Assembly: GCA_964547525.1 (NCBI GenBank)
Contig: CAZJOD010000079.1
Location: 1-17,055, forward strand
DNA length: 17,055 nucleotides
Reading direction: 5' to 3'
From: CAZJOD01 sp964547525
GTDB lineage: Bacteria; Bacillota; Clostridia; JAAYHZ01
The number at the start of each line of letters is the position of its first letter. Position 1 is the stretch's first letter. A program made the position numbers and the translations under genes. Below are positions 7,869 to 15,130 of this stretch, piece after piece. A model generated the notes under the pieces. It was not told the origin of the DNA, made no database searches, and saw only the letters and a program-made list of their open reading frames with translations.

Positions 7869-8099
7869 CACGAGGGGACAGGTCTCAACAATGAACATTT
7901 TTGGCGTTCGGTTATAATTTAAAACAAACATGAAAATCCATGAATATTTATATCGGTAAGTACAATTAATGTTATACCTATGGTTAGGAGGATAAAGGAA
8001 ATAGAAGGGATTTCCAGAGATAATAGCTAGAACAGACGGACTTTCATAAAGTCTAATATCTAGGAAATGAATCAAAAGAACCGTCCCTTTAATTCCTTT
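7865..8099 (+). repeat. Non-coding segment bounded by two dispersed repeat motifs
   Basis: The left end is GTGACACGAGGGGACAGGTC plus TC (7865-7886), overlapping the GH2 stop. The right end is TGAATCAAAAGAACCGTCCC with a TTTAATTCCTT tail (8068-8099), matching the motif at 43-75. The ~180 bases between hold no gene. They contain a TATAAT at 7913-7918 without a good -35, a GGAAAT/ATTTCC pair near 7997-8014, and a perfect GACTTT-CAT-AAAGTC hairpin (8039-8053). From memory, both motifs recur in clostridial intergenic DNA, often in REP/Y1-transposase-linked repeats; this was not searched. No transposase is present. Confidence 0.55.
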
Positions 8100-8107
8100 A
8101 AAAAGTT

Positions 8108-8626
8108 ATGAAAAAGAAAATAGAGCTTGATTTTTGGAAGTATCCAAACGAGATACTCTATCGAATGAGAAATGAAGGCGTCCTTTGTACAGTTATAGAC
8201 AAAGAATCCAATATCAATGTTATAACTTTAGGATGGGGGCAAATTGGTCCGTTTTATCACGGTCACCCTGTGTTTACCATAGCCGTCACTCCACAGAGAT
8301 ATTCATGGCGCTTTCTCGAAGAGGTGCCCGAATTTGTCATAGCATTACCGGATGACAAACTTATAAAAGCTGCTGAAATTTGCGGGAAGTTGTCCGGCAG
8401 GGACACAGATAAATTTAAGGCTGCAGGCTTGACACCGGTTCAAAGTGAATATGTGAAAGCGCCTTCGATAAAAGAGTGCCCCGTAAATATCGAATGTCGG
8501 ATTTATACAAAAGTTGCACCTCCACATTTACTTCTTACTCCTGAGCACCGCAAAGCTGTAGTAGAAAGACAACACACCATTTATTTCGCAGAAGTGTTAG
8601 GTGCTTTTGGATGGGATGATAATTAA
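8108..8626 (+). CDS. Flavin reductase-like, FMN-binding split-barrel protein
   Basis: The product is 172 residues, close to the ~170-190 of small clostridial flavin-reductase-family proteins. The conserved core includes NVITLGWGQIGPFY (35-48), a PVFTIAVTPQRYSW strand (54-67), FVIALP, and ICGKLSGRDTDKFKAAGL (90-107). Such proteins bind FMN as a split barrel and transfer electrons from NAD(P)H or act as small redox proteins; the partner is unknown. The protein is cytoplasmic. The dispersed repeat ends only nine bases before the ATG, a TAA blocks upstream extension (8099-8101), and only a weak AAAAAG precedes the start. Native promoter and translation signals may have been displaced. The body of the protein looks intact. 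Confidence 0.8.
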   Translation: MKKKIELDFWKYPNEILYRMRNEGVLCTVIDKESNINVITLGWGQIGPFYHGHPVFTIAVTPQRYSWRFLEEVPEFVIALPDDKLIKAAEICGKLSGRDTDKFKAAGLTPVQSEYVKAPSIKECPVNIECRIYTKVAPPHLLLTPEHRKAVVERQHTIYFAEVLGAFGWDDN

Positions 8627-8648
8627 AATTTTCATAAGATTTTAACAC

Positions 8649-8660
8649 AATCAAAAGAAC
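8649..8660 (+). repeat. Partial match to the dispersed repeat core
   Basis: AATCAAAAGAAC repeats the first part of the core seen at 45-56 and 8070-8081, but the CGTCCC half is absent. A 12-base match in AT-rich DNA could be chance. Confidence 0.25.
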
Positions 8661-8738
8661 GAATACAAAAAACATATATTTGGTGATGGTATTGTACTGT
8701 ATTGTAATCCGTGTATCTTTAATTTTCTTGGAGACTAT

Positions 8739-8924
8739 TTGGCTATCGCCATAAGTTATGTCAGTATCGATCATGTACGCTTGATATATCGGGATGTGTA
8801 TAAAACGCAACATAAAGGGTTGACTGATGAGGAGATGAACGTTCCGCTTATTATCATTGACTTAATAACGGATTATTTGATAAGAATTAAAGTCAGTGTA
8901 AATATTGTAAAAACGACTAACTAA
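8739..8924 (+). CDS. Possible small protein, unknown function
   Basis: A 61-residue frame starts at TTG 8739 with GGAG at 8730-8733, five bases upstream. It matches no family I know. The product is mixed polar and hydrophobic, with a hydrophobic stretch NVPLIIIDLITDYLI. It lies in the 349-base gap (8627-8975) between the flavin-reductase-like gene and the SDR. Apart from a partial dispersed-repeat core (8649-8660), I see nothing else in this gap. It could be a real small gene, the end of a decayed gene or a chance frame. Confidence 0.3.
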   Translation: MAIAISYVSIDHVRLIYRDVYKTQHKGLTDEEMNVPLIIIDLITDYLIRIKVSVNIVKTTN

Positions 8925-8975
8925 ATGGTAATATTAATGTAATAACAAGAAATATGCAGAAAGAGTGGTAGAAAA

Positions 8976-9941
8976 ATGAAAGCTATTGTAATTGGTGCAA
9001 GCGGACATATCGGATCGTACATGGTCCCGGAATTAGTTAAAAAAGGCTATGAAGTGGTGGCCATAACTCGAGGTGGCCGAGTACCTTACACTATAGATAA
9101 ACCCGAATGGAAAAAGGTTAAATTTAAAAACGCAGACCGTAATGAATTGGAGAAGGAAGGACAGTTCGGTACATTTGTAATGTCTTTTAAGCCCGATGTG
9201 ATTTGCGATTTGATATGCTATACCATACCTCAAGCGATGGAAATCGCACAAGCGGCAATGGCATACGGAAATGTTAAACACTTTATACAGATCGGCTCAA
9301 TATGGGCTTACGGAAAATGTGTGTACAGACCGTATCTTGAAAGTTATCCACGACGCCCCCAAGACGAATACGGGCGAGGCAAGGCTCAAATTGAAGAATA
9401 TCTTTGCGGATTGACCAAGCTGAACAAATTGAGTTGCACCGTCATTCATCCGGGACATATTTCAGGGGAAGGTTGGATGCCGATTAATCCTCAAGGCAAT
9501 CTGGATATGAAAGTTTTTGAAGATATGGCGGCAGGCCGTGAGGTAATGTTACCGGATAACGGTTTGGCTACTTTAAATCATGTACATTCCTATGATATAG
9601 CTTCACTTACCTTAGCATGTCTTGACAACTTTTCAGCATCTGCCGGGGAAGCGTTTACATCTGTTTGTAAAGCAAGTATGACGCTTGAAGGGTATGCGGA
9701 GGAAGTTTATAAAAAATTCGGAAAGGAACCGAAAATTAAATTTGTGCCTTTTGAAGATTTAAAAACGCGCATCGAATCTGAACAAGCAGATATCACATAC
9801 GACCACATTTCCAAGAGCCTTACCTGTTCCATGGAAAAAGCTTTTCGTCATCTAGGATTTGTTCCTAAATACGATTCCATAGCTACGATCAGCGAGTCTC
9901 TGGACTGGTTCGTACGGAACGGAAAAATGAAAATTGGATGA
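8976..9941 (+). CDS. NAD-dependent epimerase/dehydratase (extended SDR)
   Basis: The product is 321 residues, usual for extended short-chain dehydrogenase/reductases. The N-terminal Rossmann motif is GASGHIG (7-13) after a buried beta strand. The catalytic pair is Tyr132-x3-Lys136 in DEYGRGKAQ, with Ser108 in QIGSIWAYG supplying the third residue. HPGHISGEG and NHVHSYDIA are typical substrate-domain stretches. Members epimerise, dehydrate or reduce sugar nucleotides or related compounds with bound NAD(P); the substrate is not readable here. The ATG at 8976 has only a weak GAGTGGT upstream. The gene follows the glycosidase and flavin-reductase genes on the same strand, which fits sugar metabolism, but there is no tight operon link. 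Confidence 0.87.
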   Translation: MKAIVIGASGHIGSYMVPELVKKGYEVVAITRGGRVPYTIDKPEWKKVKFKNADRNELEKEGQFGTFVMSFKPDVICDLICYTIPQAMEIAQAAMAYGNVKHFIQIGSIWAYGKCVYRPYLESYPRRPQDEYGRGKAQIEEYLCGLTKLNKLSCTVIHPGHISGEGWMPINPQGNLDMKVFEDMAAGREVMLPDNGLATLNHVHSYDIASLTLACLDNFSASAGEAFTSVCKASMTLEGYAEEVYKKFGKEPKIKFVPFEDLKTRIESEQADITYDHISKSLTCSMEKAFRHLGFVPKYDSIATISESLDWFVRNGKMKIG

Positions 9942-10081
9942 TAGAAGAAATCCTATGATGATTTTAAAAATTATGGATCACTCCGCCGCTTGTTGCGTGA
10001 ATATTTTTCATGAATTTTTATTTCAAAAATAAGCAACTGCAAAAAAAGTTGAGTACTGTTATAGAGAAGGGTGATTTTAAA

Positions 10082-10417
10082 ATGGAAAAAATTAATGTGA
10101 TTCAATATGATAAGGCCATTCGAGATAAGATACCGGAAATTATTGAAGCAAGCGGAAATAAAGCAACGGTTGAGATTGTAGATCAAGTTACCTTTATAAA
10201 GTACCTAGACGCTAAACTTGGAGAGGAATTAAAAGAATATCTGGAAGACGGCAATGTTGAAGAACTGGCGGATCTGGTTGAAACGGTCTACGCAATTTTG
10301 GCATGCAAAGGTGTTTCTATGGAGAAATTTGAGAAAATACGATTTGCAAAAGCGGAAAAAAGAGGAGGCTTTGTAAAGAGACTTGTGCTAAAAGAGGTTC
10401 GTAATATATTACTTTAA
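10082..10417 (+). CDS. MazG-like nucleotide pyrophosphohydrolase
   Basis: The product is 111 residues. YDKAIRDKIPEIIEASG (9-25) matches the N-terminus of the small all-alpha NTP pyrophosphohydrolase family. The metal-binding pattern follows: Glu48, Glu49 and Glu52 in GEELKEYL, then Glu61 and Asp64 in EELADLVE. GGFVKRLVL near the end is also typical. The family cleaves nucleoside triphosphates to monophosphates and pyrophosphate, often for nucleotide-pool cleaning, using magnesium in the cytoplasm. I chose ATG 10082 because GAGAAGGGT lies 9-10 bases upstream; the same frame opens at 10010 but without a ribosome binding site. Confidence 0.85.
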   Translation: MEKINVIQYDKAIRDKIPEIIEASGNKATVEIVDQVTFIKYLDAKLGEELKEYLEDGNVEELADLVETVYAILACKGVSMEKFEKIRFAKAEKRGGFVKRLVLKEVRNILL

Positions 10418-10503
10418 CATTTAAGGAAGATAAATAGCCCGAAAAGTAGAATGGAGAAATGATTTTTCACAATTAAACAATAATTATTAAAGGAGTGTAA
10501 TTT

Positions 10504-11586
10504 TTGTCAGACCTCAAGAATCCGATTGCCATAAGGAATGGTGTTGTAGTTACAATTAATGACTTGTCAAAAGAAGACAAAGGCATGAAATGTAATTGTT
10601 TTTGTCCATATTGTGGTGACCCGTTTTTAGCAAAGATGGGTGACATTAATTCGCATCACTTTTCACACAGCATAAAAGGTTGCGACGCAATCCAGGCATA
10701 TTTGGCAGGCTTATACCATTTATTAAAAGAGATAATAGATAAGAAATTGGCAATTTATCTACCGCCTTTATATATAGAATTTGATCTTGACGAATACGAT
10801 CCAATCACCAGTGAAAATGTAGAATTCAAAATAAACATTATAAAAAGGTATGACGGGTCGGTTAACCGATTGGAGGTAATAAAAGGTGGTTATTGTTCAT
10901 TTGATAATTCGGAACTAATTAAAAATGATAAAGGTGAAATCCAAGCCTTGTTATTAAACAAGAACGGCAAAAAACTGGCTGTAAAAATCACACCGCCTGA
11001 TACGGTTTGTAAGACCGGTAAAGTGACTAGATTCAAAGAGTATTCAACACTTGAAATAAACTTTAAAAATGATTTTGATAGAATACAAAAATCGGGTAAA
11101 TCTGCATTGGAGCATTATATAAAAAATGATAAACATTTAAGCTATTGGATCTATAATCAAAAAATATCCGAAAAATTCGATGAAGTAATTTCGATTTCCG
11201 ATAAATATTGCAAAAAAGTAAATGAAGAAAGGGAATTAATCAGACTAAAGATACAATCGAAAATTAAGAAAAAAGATTACAGTAACCTGTATCCGGTAAA
11301 TTTTCATGCTATTTCTAATGAAGACAAAGAAGCAGATAAAAAGAAGAAAGCAATAGGTGTGGCAAAAACAATACATGAGGTTAATGGTGCAAATATGAGG
11401 GAAATCGGTTACTTGGATGTGAAAGACAAGTTTTACCAACAAATTGAACAAATTTTTGACCGATACGGTAACAGGTGGATTAAGTGCAGAGTATGCGGTG
11501 AAACAAAGCCTGTTGACGAGTTTATTGAATATGGTGGTGCTAACAGCATGAATTTAGGAAGATGCTATTCGTGTGCAAATCCTTAA
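10504..11586 (+). CDS. CoiA-like zinc-finger protein with degenerate nuclease motif
   Basis: The product is 360 residues. An N-terminal finger has Cys30/32/34/37 and a HHFSH motif (51-55), as in CoiA-type competence-associated proteins. The middle, LLLNKNGKKLAVKITPPD (148-165) followed by KVTRFKEYSTLEINF, resembles the PD-(D/E)xK-like core of that group. However, the usual Asp and Glu positions seem to be Gln146/Ala147 and Lys160. Residues ~215-300 are very lysine-rich and helical. A second zinc ribbon at the end has Cys328, Cys331, Cys354 and Cys357. The start is TTG with AAGGAG (10490-10495) eight bases upstream. It probably binds nucleic acid; catalysis is doubtful. Its stop codon overlaps that of the convergent broken toxin gene. 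Confidence 0.6.
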   Translation: MSDLKNPIAIRNGVVVTINDLSKEDKGMKCNCFCPYCGDPFLAKMGDINSHHFSHSIKGCDAIQAYLAGLYHLLKEIIDKKLAIYLPPLYIEFDLDEYDPITSENVEFKINIIKRYDGSVNRLEVIKGGYCSFDNSELIKNDKGEIQALLLNKNGKKLAVKITPPDTVCKTGKVTRFKEYSTLEINFKNDFDRIQKSGKSALEHYIKNDKHLSYWIYNQKISEKFDEVISISDKYCKKVNEERELIRLKIQSKIKKKDYSNLYPVNFHAISNEDKEADKKKKAIGVAKTIHEVNGANMREIGYLDVKDKFYQQIEQIFDRYGNRWIKCRVCGETKPVDEFIEYGGANSMNLGRCYSCANP

Positions 11587-11800
11587 ATCTTGCTATTAAA
11601 ATATGCTTTATCAACTTGTAACTGTTTTTTTAATATTTCCTTCCATAGGTTTCCATGAATTTCACCGGTCCCTTTAGATACTTTTGTATGTCGAATATTC
11701 CCGTTATCATCAAACTTTCGATAAAAATAATGATCGGTTTCTTTGTATAGTTCCCAGCCGTCTCTTTCACAAAACGTTTTAGTTCTTTCCAGCTTGGCAT
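11583..11800 (-). pseudogene. Frameshifted toxin gene of a type II toxin-antitoxin pair
   Basis: On the minus strand an ATG at 11800 opens MPSWKELKRF, then the frame derails. Restoring one base in the T run (plus-strand A run 11771-11774) gives a continuous 72-residue protein ending at TAA 11585-11583. It continues as ERDGWELYKETDHYFYRK, then TKVSKGTGEIHGNLWKEILK. This matches small clostridial toxins of roughly HicA-like size that follow YefM/Phd-type antitoxins; the family name is from memory. The gene overlaps the antitoxin by 22 bases, as expected for a translationally coupled pair. The 218-base span is one short of 73 codons, supporting a single deletion. It could be a real inactivation or a homopolymer sequencing error. 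Confidence 0.75.
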
Positions 11801-12204
11801 TCGATAGAATCTCCTATTTTACCGGCATTGTCAATAATTAAAGCTTTTAAAACATAGGGAATATGGCTTTTTCTATTCGGTGCTATACTCCATAAAGTAA
11901 ACTCATTGTAAAAATCTTCGGCATAACTTAATATGGATTTCCCCAGTAATTCCCGTGCTTCTTTTTCTGTTTTTGCGTTCTCCAACAAATCAATTTCATT
12001 TAAAGATAGCGTAATTGAACCGTCCTCTTCCTGAAATCGATCAGCTGTAAAACGATAAGCCAATAGAAGGTTTTCAAGAAACTTTATATCGGCAAGAACC
12101 ATAAAATCGCGAGTACGTTTAATGAATTGTGGTTTTTCCCGTATGGCACTATCTAATACTGCGCTCCAATCTCTTCTTACATCTGTAGCATTAAGTGTAA
12201 ACAT
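11779..12204 (-). CDS. YefM/Phd-like antitoxin
   Basis: The product is 141 residues from ATG 12204, or 144 from ATG 12213. I prefer 12204 because AAGGAG lies nine bases upstream; a second GGAGGA could serve 12213. The N-terminus FTLNATDVRRDWSAVLDSAI and the following KPQFIKRTRDFMVLADIKFLE stretch match the Phd/YefM fold, which binds its operator DNA. The C-terminal part (IDLLENAKTEKEARELLGKS and after) is the toxin-neutralising region. Such antitoxins hold the toxin inactive and repress the operon. The paired TGTACA motifs upstream agree with YefM-type autoregulation. Its partner toxin downstream is frameshifted, so this may now be an orphan antitoxin. Confidence 0.8.
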   Translation of the reverse strand: MFTLNATDVRRDWSAVLDSAIREKPQFIKRTRDFMVLADIKFLENLLLAYRFTADRFQEEDGSITLSLNEIDLLENAKTEKEARELLGKSILSYAEDFYNEFTLWSIAPNRKSHIPYVLKALIIDNAGKIGDSIECQAGKN

Positions 12205-12250
12205 TATATTCATCTCCTTTACTCCTCCATGATATCATATTATGCACAAT

Positions 12251-12279
12251 GTGTACACTATGTACATGTGGTTATTATA
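12251..12279 (-). promoter_or_regulatory. Paired TGTACA operator and -10-like box upstream of the antitoxin
   Basis: GTGTACAC (12251-12258) and ATGTACAT (12260-12267) are two perfect 8-bp palindromes, each containing TGTACA, with centres 9 bp apart. YefM-type antitoxins are known to recognise TGTACA motifs. A minus-strand TATAAT (12279-12274) lies just upstream, so bound antitoxin would sit close to the start of transcription. No clear -35 is seen. Confidence 0.65.
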
Positions 12280-12372
12280 TGTAGATTGTAAAAAAATATG
12301 CATTTTTGATTATTACTTAATACGGCTATCAACAAATTATTTATCATTTGAATTAATTATCGATGCAACGAG

Positions 12373-12564
12373 ATGCTTTTGTCAGCAATAGTGATTGTAT
12401 CTGCCCTTGGCCCACTGCCATTTGGGTATGCATTTGATAAGTTTGGCGGATACAAAGAGATAATTCTTATGATGATGATATTTCCGGTTTTAGGAATTGG
12501 AGCTGCTCTTATATCACCAAAGCCCATAAAGGCAGCTCGTTTTGATAATAAACATACATTATAA
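12373..12564 (+). pseudogene. C-terminal remnant of an MFS transporter
   Basis: About 63 codons remain (the frame opens after TGA 12349-12351). LLSAIVIVSALGPLPFGYAF, DKFGGYKE and the helix IILMMMIFPVLGIGAALIS match the last two helices and the loop between them of a major facilitator superfamily permease. The first ten or so helices are absent. DNA upstream of the break belongs to the antitoxin promoter region. The fragment has no ribosome binding site and cannot work as a transporter. Its stop overlaps the stop of the convergent fusion gene by six bases. The rest of 12214-12372 holds only the operator and AT-rich DNA. Confidence 0.7.
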
Positions 12565-14871
12565 CAATCTTCTAAATCCTGTATGAGCAACCGGACCTTT
12601 TAGCATCTTTTCTACAATATCTTTTTTTAAATATTCCGCAATTATCCCGAAAACTTCATCTATCGCTTTTCCGTAACTTTCGATAATACGGTCAGTATGA
12701 GCGTAGGTGGGGTAGATGCCGGTTCCGGCTAAAAATCCCCGTTCCAGCATAAGTTGTGTATATAACGTTTTTAACTGTTGCGATAGACTATGGTCAAAAT
12801 TAAAATGAGCAAGACAAGGATATCCGTCTTCAACCATAACAGGTAGATTGTGCTTGCATTTGTATTTCTTCCACAAATTCTGAATTTTTTCACCTACGTT
12901 ATTGACAAAACCTGCTACATCATTTTGTCTTAGCTTGTCAACAGTAACAAGTGCCGCAGCGGGGCCCACACTTTCAGTCCAATAGGTGCTGCTGATAAAG
13001 GAATTATGGGCTCCTTCCATGGCTTCTTCTGTTCCAATGACAGCCGCTATGGGATGGCCGTTGCCTAAAGCTTTTGCATATATTGCAATATCGGGATTAA
13101 CTCCCAGCTCAAGATGAGCACCTCCGAAATTGCGTCTCCATCCTATAGTTATCTCATCGAATATTAACAGGATTCCTCTTTTTTTAGTTTCATTTCTGAT
13201 ATACTCTAAAAATCCTTCTTTAGGGTCGGTATACCTACATGGCTCCATGATTACCGCTGCAAGTTTTTCTCCGTAGCGATCGAGTACAGATTCAAATTCT
13301 TTTTGATTTCCATGGTTAAATGTTACCGCTGTGTTTCTTAATTCACTCGGAACGCCTAGAGGATCCAGTCCGGGTAATAAAAGTCCCTTTAAAGCATCGT
13401 TTTCACCGAGATTCGCCGCTAAATACCAGTCGTGCCAACCATGATATCCGGATATGGCTATCATGGAGCGGTTGGTGGTAGCTCTTGCCAAACGAATGGC
13501 GATTGCTCCAATTTCGCCACCTGTACGGGCGAATCTAACCTTTTCCGCCCAGGGATGAATCTCCAGTAGTTTTTCAGCTAGATAAACTTCTTCGGGAGGG
13601 TTTAAAGTACTCATGCTCCCTAGATTAATTCGTCGTTTTACCGTACGGGTTACATCCGGATCCCTGTAGCCTAATAAGCATGAACCAATCCCGTTTGTGG
13701 ACATGTCGTAATAATGCTTATTGTCAGTATCCCAAACTTCACAGCCTCTGGCTTCTTTAAAATATGCCGGCCATTGTTCCGGCGCAAGCATTTCCGGTCT
13801 CTTACTCAAAAGCTGCACACCACCAGGTATTAGTTCTTTTGCATATCTGTACAAATCCTGTACATTTTGTTTTGGCTTTTGTTTATCTCCAAAAAGACTT
13901 TCCGCATTATTGTAAAAGATGTCTTCTATATCGCTCTTGTTTAAACCAAAGTCGTCTACAGCTTCTTTTAAAGCTCTTAATGATTCTATTCCGACAAGGG
14001 TCGGATTGCACGGGGAGCCTAGGTTGTTCCAATTAATTGTATTAAATTGATTCCATATAAAACCGTCTCCCATTGTTACACACTTTCCTCTGATATGGGA
14101 TACGGGGAAATCGCTTCCCCATAAAAGTTTACCGGGGCCGAAATCGTTAAGGATCGCCTTTATGGGCGACTCTTCGCATATTCCCGAAGAATCGAACCGT
14201 ATATTTTCAATCCCTCTTAACGCTTTAATTCCCTTAACCGTATTAGGTGCATGAAACCCTCTTCCGGCGTGTGCTAAAATTAGTGTAATATTCGGGTATC
14301 TTTCGCACTTTTCACGAATTTGAGTTATATTTTCTTTGTCGCTTAATGCCTTATCCTTAACAATATGTAAAGTTATCGTTAATCTTTTTTCATTAGCCTT
14401 TTGCCATACCCATTCGGGAACAAACATGTCTATTGGCGAATCAAAAGTAGGCTTGTAACGACTGAATACATGATAGGGTTTAAATCCAACAATTCGGTTG
14501 TTTTCAAGATATTTGTCCACCTTTTCTTCAGGATAATCCGGCGTTACTAAAATGAGGCCTTTGTTTTCCGGAAAAAGATTTAGTTGTGACATTAAAAAAT
14601 TATTCGCGTTGTCAATATTGCATTTTAAACTTGGATAAGGCATAAACAAAACCTTTTTTGGTACTTTTCCTAGTACTTTTATGATGTTTTCTCTGAATAT
14701 ATCTATTTCGGCTTCATCAGGACATTGGGGAAATATACCCTCTGTAGATAAATTTAAATCTTTACATCTGTATATGTGGGCATGGGCGTCAAAGATATTT
14801 TCCGGAATAAATTCATCTAATTCCTTTAATGCCAGCTGATCGTTTTCGGTAAAATTAAAATTTTCAATCAT
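12559..14871 (-). CDS. Fusion of amidohydrolase-2 domain and GSA-aminomutase-like class III aminotransferase
   Basis: The product is 770 residues. Residues ~25-328 form an amidohydrolase TIM barrel: FDAHAH (27-32) gives the HxH metal pair, with His169 in LHIVKD, His201 in LILAHAGRGF and Asp254 in LLWGSDFP. Such enzymes hydrolyse lactones, amides or decarboxylate acids. Residues ~338-760 are a complete class III PLP enzyme of glutamate-1-semialdehyde-aminomutase type. It has AKELIPGGV near its start, SGYHGWHDW (474-482), Asp572 in FDEITIGW contacting PLP, and Lys600 in YAKALGNGHP as the Schiff-base lysine. The linker is short and lysine-rich (330-338). The ATG has GGAGG six bases upstream. Full catalytic sets in both halves suggest a bifunctional cytoplasmic enzyme, perhaps channelling a product to amination. 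The substrate is unknown. A true haem role is unlikely given the fusion and context. Confidence 0.85.
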   Translation of the reverse strand: MIENFNFTENDQLALKELDEFIPENIFDAHAHIYRCKDLNLSTEGIFPQCPDEAEIDIFRENIIKVLGKVPKKVLFMPYPSLKCNIDNANNFLMSQLNLFPENKGLILVTPDYPEEKVDKYLENNRIVGFKPYHVFSRYKPTFDSPIDMFVPEWVWQKANEKRLTITLHIVKDKALSDKENITQIREKCERYPNITLILAHAGRGFHAPNTVKGIKALRGIENIRFDSSGICEESPIKAILNDFGPGKLLWGSDFPVSHIRGKCVTMGDGFIWNQFNTINWNNLGSPCNPTLVGIESLRALKEAVDDFGLNKSDIEDIFYNNAESLFGDKQKPKQNVQDLYRYAKELIPGGVQLLSKRPEMLAPEQWPAYFKEARGCEVWDTDNKHYYDMSTNGIGSCLLGYRDPDVTRTVKRRINLGSMSTLNPPEEVYLAEKLLEIHPWAEKVRFARTGGEIGAIAIRLARATTNRSMIAISGYHGWHDWYLAANLGENDALKGLLLPGLDPLGVPSELRNTAVTFNHGNQKEFESVLDRYGEKLAAVIMEPCRYTDPKEGFLEYIRNETKKRGILLIFDEITIGWRRNFGGAHLELGVNPDIAIYAKALGNGHPIAAVIGTEEAMEGAHNSFISSTYWTESVGPAAALVTVDKLRQNDVAGFVNNVGEKIQNLWKKYKCKHNLPVMVEDGYPCLAHFNFDHSLSQQLKTLYTQLMLERGFLAGTGIYPTYAHTDRIIESYGKAIDEVFGIIAEYLKKDIVEKMLKGPVAHTGFRRLL

Positions 14872-14955
14872 ATTAATCCTCCATTATTGTGCCCTAAGTT
14901 TTCCTGACATCCAAACTCTCATGTTTATGGAAATTCAAATAAGTAATCTGACATA

Positions 14956-14984
14956 ATATTACCTAATATATTTTGATATGTAAA
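14956..14984 (-). promoter_or_regulatory. Promoter of the fusion gene
   Basis: On the minus strand, TTTACA (14984-14979), 17 bases and TAATAT (14961-14956) form a good sigma-A promoter about 85 bases before the start codon. The GGAGG ribosome binding site is at 14882-14878. Confidence 0.65.
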
Positions 14985-15025
14985 TAGTAGGTATAGTACA
15001 TTGTATTATTTCTTTTAACTGTAGA

Positions 15026-15055
15026 TTGCTCTTTTATGATTCTGCATGGTAAAAT
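15026..15055 (+). promoter_or_regulatory. Promoter of the divergent RmlD-like gene
   Basis: TTGCTC (15026-15031), an 18-base spacer and TAAAAT (15050-15055) with an upstream TG (15047-15048) form an extended -10 promoter. It points away from the fusion gene's promoter, with about 40 bases between the two -35 boxes where a shared regulator could bind. Confidence 0.5.
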
Positions 15056-15130
15056 GTAGGAATGTAATAAATGTATCGCAATCCTGCAAGGTAGATGCAA
15101 TATTTAATATGATGAAATGCGGAGGTTAAT

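Noticed and set aside
10010..10081. Earlier in-frame start for the MazG-like protein
   Set aside because: The extra 24 residues are not family-like and GAGAAGGGT points to ATG 10082.
13800..13900. Fusion point in the 770-residue gene as an obvious assembly error
   Set aside because: The frame stays open through the linker, with no N run, and both flanking domains are complete; read-level proof is still lacking.
13764..14036. 90-codon plus-strand frame inside the fusion gene
   Set aside because: It is the shadow of a strongly supported minus-strand gene and lacks a ribosome binding site.
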